From DASQPR01 sp963727415 (GTDB lineage: Bacteria; Actinomycetota; Actinomycetes; Mycobacteriales; Micromonosporaceae), in NCBI GenBank assembly GCA_963727415.1, contig CAVSGF010000002.1:558001-622000 (forward strand): 64,000 nucleotides of DNA, in the 5' to 3' direction. The first letter of the stretch is position 1, and every line of letters starts with the position of its first letter. Below are positions 16,699 through 24,381 of the stretch, piece by piece. Position numbers and translations under genes: made by a program. The notes under the pieces are model-generated. The model saw nothing but the letters and a program-made list of their open reading frames with translations. It searched no databases and was not told the origin of the DNA.

Positions 16699-18462
16699 CT
16701 AGAACGGGATGTCGTCGTCCGAGAGCTGCGCTGGATGCGAGCCACGCCGCGCACCGGCCATCTCCGGCCGGGCCACCACCTCGAACGGGTCCACCGACTG
16801 GGTCAGGGACCGCAGCGTCGCGTTCGGTGCCGCGCCCGCCTCACCCGGCCGGGTCGCCCAGGCCGGGAACGGAAACTCGACCACCAGCGGGACCGGGATC
16901 TCCGGTTGACCGACGAACATGGTGCCGGGCTTGGCGATCAGCGCCCGGGCACGCTGGGCCGGGGGCAGGAAGCCGTACTCCGGACGGGACGCCTCGGCCG
17001 GGTCGAGGCGCCCGACGACCCGGATCGCCGAGTTCGCCACGATCCGGCGCTCCACCTCGCTCGCGGTCTGCTGGGCGCCGATCAGCACCACGCCGAGCGA
17101 CCGGCCGCGCTCGGCGATGTCCAGCAGCACCTCCTTGATCGGCGAGGTGCCGTCCCGGGGCGCGTACTTGTTGAGCTCATCGAGCACCACGAACAGCAGC
17201 GGCTTCGCGGTGCCGGCCTTCTCCTTGCGCTCGAACTCGGTGCGCAGCGTGACGCCGACCACGAATCGCTGCGCGCGGTCCGGCAGGTTGTGCAGGTCGA
17301 CGACGGTCACCTGGGCGCTGGCGGCGGTGTTGATGCCGTGATCGCGGCGCATCGAAAGGTCGCCACGGATCAGCCGGGACAGGTCTTTCTTCGACGAGAT
17401 CAGGCGACGTGAGAACGCGTTGACCGTACCCAGCCCGACCGCGCTCCCGGCCCACATCGGCCGGGCATCCTCGTCGTTCAGCTGGGCGACGATGAAGTCG
17501 ACCAGATCCGCGTACGAGCCGAGCCGGGTCCCGTCGATCGTGACGCCACCGTCGGCCGGCTGCGCCACCTTGGCCAGGAACGCGGTCACCGCGTGGACCA
17601 CCATGGTGTACTGCTGCCGCTCGTCGTCGGCGTCGGCGAACACGTAGGGCAGCAGGCGCTGCGAGCAGAATTCGTCGACCGTCCAGTAGAAGCTGTCGAC
17701 GCCGGACATCCGGCTGGACACGTCCGGCGTACCGGACGAGTCGCCGGGCCGGGGCGGCGCGAACACCGCGACGTCGGCGAACGCTCCGGCAGGCAGGCCG
17801 AGTTTCGCGTACGTGTTGATGGTGGTTGCGTCGAGCTTCCGGTTCGGATGATCGAGGAACAGCAGGTCCTCGCCCTTGACGTTGAAGATCAGCGCCTTGG
17901 TGTTGGCGGCTTCGCCACCCAGTACGCCGGAGTGGAAGACGCTGTAGAGCAGGAAGGTGGCGAACGACGTCTTGGTGGCGACGCCCGAGATTCCGGATAT
18001 CGACACGTGCGCGCCGCGGGTGCCGTCGAGGAACTCGGCGTTGAGGAACAGCGGCTCGCCGTCACGGCCGGTACCGATCGGGATCTGCTTTTCCATCCGA
18101 TCGAAGTACAGCGCCTTGGCACGATCCTCGCCGGCGGCCCGATGGACCACCGCCCCCGGCGCGGGTGGCACATAGACCTCCGGATCGATCCGGGTGGTGG
18201 TGATCTCGGCGGATTCCTGCATCTGGGCCGGGAGGGTGCCATCGGAGATGGCGAAGACGTCCGACTCGAACTGAGCACCCTCGTGACGGGCCCGGACCTG
18301 GGTGACCACGCCGGCGATCGCGACCGGGTCGGCGCCGAACACCTCCCGGTGCGTCACCACCACGTCGTCAAGCTGCAGGTACGCACCAGGAGTCACGGCC
18401 ACCCAGAATTGCAGCGGCGTCGCGTCCATGGTGCCGAGCACCCGACCGACCGGCTCATTCAT
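16699..18462 (-). CDS. HerA-like ATPase with SSB-type C-terminal tail
   Basis: A 587-residue protein from ATG 18462 (MNEPVGRVLG). The first ~100 residues look like a HAS-barrel (VAIAGVVTQVRARHEG). The ATPase core follows. The P-loop is unusual: GISGVATKT (residues 157-165) instead of GxxxxGK[ST]. Walker B is LLFVVLDELNKYAP, then GRSLGVVLIGAQQTASEV and a C-terminal HerA/FtsK-like segment (PGTMFVGQPEIPVPLVVEFP). The last seven residues are SDDDIPF, equal to the protein-docking tip of bacterial SSB. The family are hexameric DNA translocases working with NurA and Mre11-Rad50 in end resection. It is first in the five-gene operon. Confidence 0.85.
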   Translation of the reverse strand: MNEPVGRVLGTMDATPLQFWVAVTPGAYLQLDDVVVTHREVFGADPVAIAGVVTQVRARHEGAQFESDVFAISDGTLPAQMQESAEITTTRIDPEVYVPPAPGAVVHRAAGEDRAKALYFDRMEKQIPIGTGRDGEPLFLNAEFLDGTRGAHVSISGISGVATKTSFATFLLYSVFHSGVLGGEAANTKALIFNVKGEDLLFLDHPNRKLDATTINTYAKLGLPAGAFADVAVFAPPRPGDSSGTPDVSSRMSGVDSFYWTVDEFCSQRLLPYVFADADDERQQYTMVVHAVTAFLAKVAQPADGGVTIDGTRLGSYADLVDFIVAQLNDEDARPMWAGSAVGLGTVNAFSRRLISSKKDLSRLIRGDLSMRRDHGINTAASAQVTVVDLHNLPDRAQRFVVGVTLRTEFERKEKAGTAKPLLFVVLDELNKYAPRDGTSPIKEVLLDIAERGRSLGVVLIGAQQTASEVERRIVANSAIRVVGRLDPAEASRPEYGFLPPAQRARALIAKPGTMFVGQPEIPVPLVVEFPFPAWATRPGEAGAAPNATLRSLTQSVDPFEVVARPEMAGARRGSHPAQLSDDDIPF

Positions 18463-18490
18463 GAGGTCTGCCTCTCTCCACCCGGCTGCC

Positions 18491-18544
18491 CAAGTCCAGA
18501 CCACGCTGTCGAAGTCCAGACCACGCTGTCGAAGTCCAGACCAC
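18491..18544. repeat. 20-bp iteron-like repeats upstream of the HerA-like gene
   Basis: The unit gaagtccagaccacgctgtc starts at 18511 and, with one changed base, at 18491; a third partial copy starts at 18531. The period is exactly two helical turns. The array lies 29-82 bases upstream of the HerA-like start codon, in its probable promoter or leader, so it could be a regulator-binding array. Confidence 0.8.
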
Positions 18545-18662
18545 ATGGTGCCGCATTCGGCCGACAGGAGCACCCTCCCACGCCTCGAACGACTGTGCGA
18601 GTTGCCGGCCGACGCCGGACCACACCTGATTTGCGCCGGTCTGTCCCCGCCGACGTCGGCGA

Positions 18663-20174
18663 TCAGGCCGTCCTCAACTCCTCGACGCTCGTGCTCGGCT
18701 TGATGAACATCATCCCGATCGATGTCGTCGCAAGCACCGCGGCCAGCGCGACTCCGACGGTCAGACCCATCTGTGGCCACGGCCACGGCACGTGCATGGT
18801 CGTTGTCACGGCCCGTACACCGTCGCCCCACGAGGACTCGCTGATCGTGGTGCCGCTGAACAAGCGCATCGCCCCGACGCCGACGATCGTGCCGAAGATC
18901 ACCGGGGGCGTGGCGCCGGCCAGTGCCTGCCAGACCGCCGTACGCGCCAGAGTTGCGCGCGGCACGCCGGTTGCGACCAGACACGCGTACGCCCGCCGCC
19001 GCGACACCAGTGCCTCGACGATCGACACCAACTGGCCAAGAGCGGCGATGACCAGCGCGATCGTGATGGCCAACGCGATCAGCTTCAGGGTGTTCACATA
19101 GAACGGGTTGACGTTGCCGAGTAGCTGGTCCGGCGGGATGTCCGGGTTCTGCGCGATGGACTGGGCCGTCGAGACCCGGTCCTGCGTCTCGGTGTAGGAA
19201 TAGAACGCCGCAGCGCCGCCGCCGAAGACGGTCGCCACCAGGATCACTGCCATGCTGCGGCTGGTGCTCCACGGATCGTCGACCAGCCGGGCGCCGGCCA
19301 GCTGGATCGAAGCCCGCCCGCCGAACCGCCGCATCAAGCGGCCGGCGGAGTACCCGAACCAGCCGGCACTGAAGCAGACGCCGAGCATCGCCGCGAACGC
19401 GCCACCGAACAGGATCGTGGGGGTCAGCCAGGCGGCGTTGCGGAGCCAGGCCGGCGAATGCCAATGGTGCCGGTCGGCGGCTTCCATCAGCGGATTGTAG
19501 AGCCCGAAGATCAGTAGGGCGATCGCTACCATGACGCCGGGCCACGGCCGGGGTGCGCGGTCGCGGCGGACCCGGCGGACCACCCCGAGGGGCGTGATAA
19601 TCACCTTGCGCATCAGCCAGGCCGCCGCGAGGGACGCGAGTACCGGAAGACCGGCGCTGATCAGCACGATCGACCAGAGCGGTGGCAGCACGTCGGCGGG
19701 GACCAGCAGCTGGCCATTGGCGTCCGGGTGATCGAGCAGGCTGCGCAGCACGACGTAGACAACGAGGCCGACTGCCGATCCCGCGACGGCCGCGACACCC
19801 GTCTCGGCACCTGCCAGCCACACCGCCTGCCGCGGTGTGGCCCCGGCGAGCCGGTAGGCGGCGAGCCGCCGATCCCGCGCCGGCGCGCCGAGCCGGGCGC
19901 ACTGCGCGGCGAACGCCAGCACCGGGACGGTCAGCAGCACGAGGGTGACGACCACCCCCGGCCGGAGCCCGGGTTGCTGCAGCAGATCCGGCCGGTACCG
20001 CAGGTTGTTGCCGGCGGTACCGAGATCGGAACCACGGAACCCGAGCGATGCCACGGTCGCGGCGGCCAGCCAGGCGAGTACCGCCGCCGCGGCGGCGACC
20101 GCGGTCAAGGTGACGCGTACGGCGTCGGTCCGAGTGCCGGCTATGGCCAGCCGTATCGTCGCGGCGGGACTCAC
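18663..20174 (-). CDS. FtsX-like ABC transporter permease
   Basis: A 503-residue membrane protein with one helix near the N-terminus (VTLTAVAAAAAVLAWLAAATV) and several further helices, including two FtsX-like clusters (VLILISAGLPVLASLAAAWL-type and KLIALAITIALVIAALGQL). It is the membrane half of a MacB/LolCD-type transporter. These usually move peptides, antibiotics or lipoproteins by a mechanotransmission mechanism. Its start overlaps the ATPase stop by 4 bases. Confidence 0.88.
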   Translation of the reverse strand: MSPAATIRLAIAGTRTDAVRVTLTAVAAAAAVLAWLAAATVASLGFRGSDLGTAGNNLRYRPDLLQQPGLRPGVVVTLVLLTVPVLAFAAQCARLGAPARDRRLAAYRLAGATPRQAVWLAGAETGVAAVAGSAVGLVVYVVLRSLLDHPDANGQLLVPADVLPPLWSIVLISAGLPVLASLAAAWLMRKVIITPLGVVRRVRRDRAPRPWPGVMVAIALLIFGLYNPLMEAADRHHWHSPAWLRNAAWLTPTILFGGAFAAMLGVCFSAGWFGYSAGRLMRRFGGRASIQLAGARLVDDPWSTSRSMAVILVATVFGGGAAAFYSYTETQDRVSTAQSIAQNPDIPPDQLLGNVNPFYVNTLKLIALAITIALVIAALGQLVSIVEALVSRRRAYACLVATGVPRATLARTAVWQALAGATPPVIFGTIVGVGAMRLFSGTTISESSWGDGVRAVTTTMHVPWPWPQMGLTVGVALAAVLATTSIGMMFIKPSTSVEELRTA

Positions 20175-20875
20175 GCGGTACCGGCCGGCATTGGTCCACG
20201 CAAACCAAGACCGCTCGGGTCCAGCTCACCGTCGCGCAGCGTGATCTCGCGATCGGCGTACGCGGCCACCTTGGGGTCGTGCGTCACGAGTAGCACCGAG
20301 GTGTGGTGGTCGCGAGCAACCCGGACAATCTGGTCGAGTACCGCCTCGCCGTTCAGCGTGTCCAGCGCGCCGGTCGGCTCATCGGCGAACAGGATCCGCG
20401 GCTCGGTGACGAGCGCGCGGGCGAGTGCGACTCGCTGTGCCTGGCCGCCGGACATCTCCCCGGGCCGCATGCGCGCCAGGCCGCCCACGCCGAGACGGTC
20501 CAGCCAGGTGCCCGCCGCGGTGAGAGCGTTGCGCCGGCGTGTGCCGCGAAGCAGCAGCGGCAGCGCGACGTTGTCTTCCGCGGGCAGTTCCGCCACCAAT
20601 TGGCCGAACTGGAACAGCACCCCGAAATCGGCGCGCCGCAGCGCTGATCGACGGGACTCGTTCCAACGGTCGATCCGCTGACCCGAGTAGACGACCTCGC
20701 CGGCGTCCGGGACCAGGATGCCGGATGTGCAGTACAGCAGCGTGGACTTGCCACACCCACTGGGACCGGTGACCGCGACGATCTCGCCCTCTGCGACGTC
20801 GATCGTGACCCCCCGTAGGGCCGGTGAGACACCGTAGGACTTGACGACCCCCCGGGCCGTCAGAATCGAACTCAT
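20171..20875 (-). CDS. ABC transporter ATP-binding protein (MacB/LolD type)
   Basis: About 234 residues from ATG 20875. Walker A is TGPSGCGKST near residue 40, the signature is MSGGQAQRVALARAL near 140, Walker B is ILFADEPTGALD near 160, and the switch histidine is in LLVTHDPKVAAY. The ADEPTGALD wording is characteristic of the MacB/LolD class that pairs with FtsX-like permeases. The start overlaps the padR stop (ATGA, 20872-20875). A PadR regulator, ATPase and permease therefore form one operon. Confidence 0.93.
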   Translation of the reverse strand: MSSILTARGVVKSYGVSPALRGVTIDVAEGEIVAVTGPSGCGKSTLLYCTSGILVPDAGEVVYSGQRIDRWNESRRSALRRADFGVLFQFGQLVAELPAEDNVALPLLLRGTRRRNALTAAGTWLDRLGVGGLARMRPGEMSGGQAQRVALARALVTEPRILFADEPTGALDTLNGEAVLDQIVRVARDHHTSVLLVTHDPKVAAYADREITLRDGELDPSGLGLRGPMPAGTA

Positions 20876-21408
20876 GGATGCACCTCCTGGTGCAGTTCGG
20901 CGACGCGGCCCAGCGTGGTCTCCAGCCATCGCAGGTCGGCGTCGAGATGGACGAGCGCGTAATCGGCGGCTACCAGGTCACCAACGGATGACGCCGGGTC
21001 GGTCTTGACCCGGGTCAGCTCTCGCATCCGCGTTGTGTGGGTCTGGCGCTGCCGAATCAGGTAGTCACGGGCCACCTCCTCGCCGGCGGTGAGCAGCGCG
21101 ACCACCACCTTGGCGAGGAGCGCGCTGGTGACGTGCGGCGCGGCCGGCTCCACCTCAGCGAGCCAGCCGGCCAGCGCCGCGCGCCCGGAATTGGTCAGTG
21201 CGAATGTGGTGCGTTCCGGTCCGCCGTCGCGCTCCGAGCCGGCCTTGACCACCAGACCGTCCCGCTCCAGCCGGGCCAAAGTGGCGTAGACCTGCCCGAA
21301 TGCGAGCGGCTTGGCCTTGGGCAACGCGGCGTCGTGGGCGTGCTTCAACTCGTATCCATGGTGCGGCCCGCCGGTCAGCAGACCGAGAAGCACATAGGGC
21401 GTGGACAC
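20872..21408 (-). CDS. PadR family transcriptional regulator
   Basis: A 178-residue regulator when started at GTG 21408 (STPYVLLGLLTGGPHHGYEL), the usual start of PadR winged helices; a second GTG at 21423 would add five residues. The winged-helix wing reads GQVYATLARLERDGLV. The C-terminal half (Vir-like helices, ARDYLIRQRQTHTTRMREL) mediates dimerisation. PadR proteins commonly repress adjacent ABC exporters and respond to their substrates. A perfect palindrome directly upstream is the probable autoregulatory operator. Confidence 0.92.
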   Translation of the reverse strand: MSTPYVLLGLLTGGPHHGYELKHAHDAALPKAKPLAFGQVYATLARLERDGLVVKAGSERDGGPERTTFALTNSGRAALAGWLAEVEPAAPHVTSALLAKVVVALLTAGEEVARDYLIRQRQTHTTRMRELTRVKTDPASSVGDLVAADYALVHLDADLRWLETTLGRVAELHQEVHP

Positions 21409-21414
21409 CTGATC

Positions 21415-21435
21415 ACTATTCACTCAATGAATAGT
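21415..21435. promoter_or_regulatory. Perfect palindrome, probable PadR operator
   Basis: Arms ACTATTCA (21415-21422) and TGAATAGT (21428-21435) are perfectly complementary, with a 5-nt spacer. The site ends 7 bases upstream of the GTG 21408 start and overlaps the alternative start at 21423. That position would let PadR block its own operon (padR-ATPase-permease). Confidence 0.65.
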
Positions 21436-21473
21436 CGCGGTCAAGCGTCTCGGCCGACGTCACTCGCCCAGGA

Positions 21474-22181
21474 CTATCGGGCGTACCGCGTGAACAGTGC
21501 CCCGTGGGCTTCGATCACGCTTAGCAGCCGCATCTCCTGCACGTTCGCGGTGGGACCGGCGGTGATCCGTCCGGCACCCGGTCCGGCCAGGATCGGCGCC
21601 ACCGTCAGGCACAGCTCGTCCACCAAGCCGGCGTGTTGCAGCGCGCCGAACAGGTGCGGGCCGCCCTCGCACAGGATCTGCCCGATTCCGTACCGCTCGC
21701 GCAGCTCGCCCAGCGCCGAGATCATGTCGATCCGGTCGACGCCGTGGGTGAGCACATCGGCCACCTCGCTCAGCGCGTCGCGCTTCTCGTCGTCGGACGA
21801 GGCGTGCGTGACGATGATCGGTCGCCGAGTCGCCGCCGTTATCAGGGCAGCGGCCGGATCCAGATCGAGGCGGCCGGATACCAGCACCAGATACGGGTAC
21901 GGCTCGAGCCGGTGCAGACGGCGCCACTGCCTGGCGTCCTCGTCGAGGCGTACCGGGCCGTACCCCTCGTCGCGGGCCGTGCCGGCACCCACCAAGATCG
22001 CGTCGGAAAACATCCGGAGCAGCCCGAACAGGAGCTTGTCGGTGGGATTGCCGAGGCCTCCGGAGCGCTTGTCGATGGTGACCGCGCCATCGGCGCTGGC
22101 GATGAAGTTGACCCGGAGGCAGGGGTGTGATCGATTCGGTGCGTAGGTGTCGATCAGCTCGTCGCGTCCCGGAACCGCCAT
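21474..22181 (-). CDS. RibD C-terminal-type pyrimidine reductase family protein
   Basis: A 235-residue NADPH-dependent reductase of the RibD-C/DHFR-like fold. Recognisable are LRVNFIASADGAVTIDKRSGGLGN near the N-terminus (substrate loop), ADAILVGAGTARDEGYG-like VGAGTARDEGYGP near 65, and QILCEGGPHLFGAL near 165. In riboflavin synthesis such enzymes reduce the ribosylamino group. Stand-alone actinobacterial copies without the deaminase domain are common, and their substrate is often unproven. It is monocistronic next to the divergent PadR operon. Confidence 0.88.
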   Translation of the reverse strand: MAVPGRDELIDTYAPNRSHPCLRVNFIASADGAVTIDKRSGGLGNPTDKLLFGLLRMFSDAILVGAGTARDEGYGPVRLDEDARQWRRLHRLEPYPYLVLVSGRLDLDPAAALITAATRRPIIVTHASSDDEKRDALSEVADVLTHGVDRIDMISALGELRERYGIGQILCEGGPHLFGALQHAGLVDELCLTVAPILAGPGAGRITAGPTANVQEMRLLSVIEAHGALFTRYAR

Positions 22182-22215
22182 GCCCCTATGAGATCACTCG
22201 CGAGACGATCGCGGG

Positions 22216-22335
22216 TCACTCGCCCGGGCTCCCGGTCGTCGGCGGGGTCGGAACCGGCCGCCGGTGCTGGCAGTCGCACCAGCCCCGGCCTCGGCACTTT
22301 TCGTGCTTGCCATCCCGGCACGCTCGGCAGATCAC
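22216..22335 (-). CDS. Tiny cysteine-rich putative zinc-binding protein
   Basis: A 39-residue product from GTG 22335 that reads as a compact Cys/His cluster: CRACRDGKHEKC, then WCDCQH. It has five Cys and two His within 25 residues, then a Pro-rich tail. The pattern (CxxC, H, C, CxCxH) suggests a single zinc site. I recall similar short WCDCQH proteins in other actinobacteria but cannot name a family or function. An AGG about 10 bases upstream could serve as ribosome binding site. It is opposite in strand to its right-hand neighbour. Confidence 0.55.
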   Translation of the reverse strand: MICRACRDGKHEKCRGRGWCDCQHRRPVPTPPTTGSPGE

Positions 22336-22440
22336 GTGTTTCAGCCTGCGCGCGCGGCGGTCATGCGTCAAGAATGGGGCGAGTCGCGCCTCGCCGATCC
22401 GTCGCCAGCGGAGAGGCCGGCCGGCTGCCAGAGGAGGACT

Positions 22441-22986
22441 ATGTCGCGTCACGTCTTTTTCCTGCGGGTGTCACTGGTCGACATCTCACCGCCGATCTGG
22501 CGCCGGATCGCCATCCCCGGGGGGTACACGCTCGACCGGCTGCACCGGGCTATCCAGCTCGCGGTCGGCTGGCACGACTGCCATCTGCACTCGTTCGACA
22601 TCGGCTCGGTGCCCTACGGCGAGCCGGACCCGGACTCGCTGCTGGAGATGCGCGACGAACTGGACGCCCGCATCGACGCAGTGGTCGGCAAGGACGACCG
22701 GTTCGCCTACGTCTACGACTTCGGAGACTGGTGGGAGCACGAGATCGTGGTCGAAGACGTGCTGTCACCGGAGCCGGACCAGCGTTACCCGTACTGCGTT
22801 GACGGCGAGCGCGCCGGGCCGCCGGAGGACATCGGGGGATCGGCCGGCTACCAGGCCTACCTGGACGCGCTCGCTGATCCCGAGCCGCCCGAGCACGCCC
22901 AGCTTCTGGACCTGCTCGGCATGGATTTCCATCCGGACGAGTTCGACGCCGGGCGGGTGAGCGCGGTGATGCGCCGGATGGTCTAG
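22441..22986 (+). CDS. Plasmid pRiA4b ORF-3 family protein
   Basis: A 181-residue protein with ATG 22441 after a strong AGGAGG (22432-22437). It matches the pRiA4b ORF-3 family: LRVSLVDISPPIWRRIAIP at the start, LHRAIQLAVGWHDCHLHSF near 40, YVYDFGDWWEHEI near 95, and PPEDIGGSAGYQAYL near 135. The family is widespread on plasmids and chromosomes; its function is unknown. It stops inside a 25-bp duplication shared with the convergent K+ channel junction. Confidence 0.88.
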   Translation: MSRHVFFLRVSLVDISPPIWRRIAIPGGYTLDRLHRAIQLAVGWHDCHLHSFDIGSVPYGEPDPDSLLEMRDELDARIDAVVGKDDRFAYVYDFGDWWEHEIVVEDVLSPEPDQRYPYCVDGERAGPPEDIGGSAGYQAYLDALADPEPPEHAQLLDLLGMDFHPDEFDAGRVSAVMRRMV

Positions 22987-23006
22987 CGCGGTGATGCGCC
23001 TGGTCT
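22960..23006. repeat. 25-bp direct duplication over a stop codon
   Basis: The segment 22960-22984 is repeated from 22985 with three bases missing (starts agcgcggtgatgcgcc in both). The TAG at 22984-22986 straddles the joint. The period of 25 is not a multiple of three. The junction is convergent with the K+ channel gene ending at 23033. Confidence 0.8.
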
Positions 23007-23032
23007 GGCGGGCGGCCCCGGCCTGGCGATGG

Positions 23033-24043
23033 TCACGTGTGCCGGGACCGCACCACGACCACCCGGTCAGTCGCGGTCAACGCCGCCGCCGCGTCGAACG
23101 GCATGGCCACGCCGCCGCGTACCACCGCGATGATCTGATCACCGCCGGCCGGAGCCTGACCGACCTCCGCCGAGTGCACCTCGCGCTCGATGATCTCCAG
23201 CCCGGCGCCGTGCACGAGCAGGTCTTCGAATACGTGGCTGACCAGTGGGGACAGGGCCGCGAGGCCGAGCAGGCGGCCCGCCGCCTCGGACGAGGTGATC
23301 ACGGCGTTGGCGCCGCTCTGCAGCAGCAACGGCTCGTTCTCCGACTCGCGGATGCTCGCCGTGATGACCGCGGTCGGGTTGAGCTGACGTGCGGTCAGGG
23401 TGATCAGCACGGCGGTGTCGTCGCGGTCCGGGGCGATGACGACGTAGGCGGCATCAGCCACCTTCGCCTGCCGCAGCACCGAGGCGCGGGTGGCGTCGCC
23501 GATGATCCCGGCTATCCCGTCGGCGTTTGCCTCGGCGATGAGATCGGGCTGCCTATCGACCACGAGAAAGCTACCCGCGGGCGCGCCGTTGGCGCGCATG
23601 GTCGCGATCGCGGCCCGGCCCTTGGTGCCGTATCCGATGACGACGGTGTGCATTCGTGTTCTCGCTTTCCACCGGTGTACCCGGAAGTCGTCGCGGGTGC
23701 GCTGGGTCAGCACCTCGAACGCCGACGCGACCAGGAGTCCCAGGAACAGCACTCGCAGCGGCGTGATCACCAGGCTGGTGATGAGCCGGGCCGCGGTGGA
23801 CACCGGAACGAGGTCGCCATACCCGGTGGTCGAGATGGACACGGTCGTGTAATACAGCGCGTCCAGGACCGACACGTTGCCGTCGGCGCTGTCGGTGTAG
23901 CCGGATCGGTCGGCCACGACGATCGCGAACATGATCAGCAGTACCCCGGCGGCGGCGCCGACACGCAGGAGCAAGGCTCGCAGCGGGGACCTGTCGCCGC
24001 TGGGCAAACGAACGCGGGCCGCGGTACCGGCGCCGAAGGGCAT
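23033..24043 (-). CDS. Potassium channel with TrkA-N (RCK) domain
   Basis: About 336 residues from ATG 24043 (MPFGAG). Two transmembrane helices (LRVGAAAGVLLIMFAIVVA and LVITPLRVLFLGLLVASAF) flank a pore loop with the K+ selectivity filter TTGYGD near residue 85. A cytoplasmic RCK domain follows, with an NAD-binding fold VVIGYGTKGRAA near 145 and a TrkA-C-like end. The channel class gates K+ flux by ligand or nucleotide binding to the RCK ring. It diverges from the cellobiose operon; the 480-base gap holds both promoters. Confidence 0.93.
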   Translation of the reverse strand: MPFGAGTAARVRLPSGDRSPLRALLLRVGAAAGVLLIMFAIVVADRSGYTDSADGNVSVLDALYYTTVSISTTGYGDLVPVSTAARLITSLVITPLRVLFLGLLVASAFEVLTQRTRDDFRVHRWKARTRMHTVVIGYGTKGRAAIATMRANGAPAGSFLVVDRQPDLIAEANADGIAGIIGDATRASVLRQAKVADAAYVVIAPDRDDTAVLITLTARQLNPTAVITASIRESENEPLLLQSGANAVITSSEAAGRLLGLAALSPLVSHVFEDLLVHGAGLEIIEREVHSAEVGQAPAGGDQIIAVVRGGVAMPFDAAAALTATDRVVVVRSRHT

Positions 24044-24313
24044 ATTCGGGACCTTACGTTCTTTCTGCCCGATCACGGCGCTAAACGCCGCTGCTCCCCA
24101 TCGCGGTGTGGGCCGGGCGGCGCTCGTGTTTGCCCATCGCGACCGCGCCGGCGGGAGAGAGCTTGAGCGCTTGTTCCTGAACTGCGTGGCTGGGCTGCGG
24201 CGCGCTGGACTCCGCCTCGCCTCTGCCGACAGTTCCGGAACAAGCACTGAGCCGCTTGATGGCCACAGGTGGCGCGGAAATGCGTTGTCGGCCGGCATCG
24301 ATGGCCCATGAAT

Positions 24314-24327
24314 TGGGAACGCTCCCA
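24314..24327. promoter_or_regulatory. CebR-like operator 1
   Basis: TGGGAACGCTCCCA is a 14-bp LacI-family palindrome differing by one base from TGGGAGCGCTCCCA, the operator described for CebR in streptomycetes. It lies 9 bases upstream of the TTGACA box. Confidence 0.85.
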
Positions 24328-24335
24328 AATGACTA

Positions 24336-24364
24336 TTGACACGACCGTAACCCGGCGGCAATCT
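24336..24364 (+). promoter_or_regulatory. Candidate promoter of the cellobiose operon
   Basis: A consensus -35 box TTGACA (24336-24341) is followed after 17 bases by a weak -10 candidate caatct (24359-24364). It is flanked on both sides by CebR-like operators. The -10 call is tentative. Confidence 0.5.
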
Positions 24365-24367
24365 TCA

Positions 24368-24381
24368 TGGGAGCGCTTCCA
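24368..24381. promoter_or_regulatory. CebR-like operator 2
   Basis: TGGGAGCGCTTCCA also differs by one base from the CebR consensus palindrome. It would overlap the transcription start. The centre-to-centre distance to operator 1 is 54 bp. Confidence 0.85.

Noticed and set aside
16699..20229. One very long minus-strand frame joining the HerA-like gene to sequence under the FtsX permease
   Set aside because: The part above 18462 is an out-of-frame shadow of the FtsX gene; the ATG at 18462 with an upstream purine-rich site and the HAS-barrel-like N-terminus define the real start.
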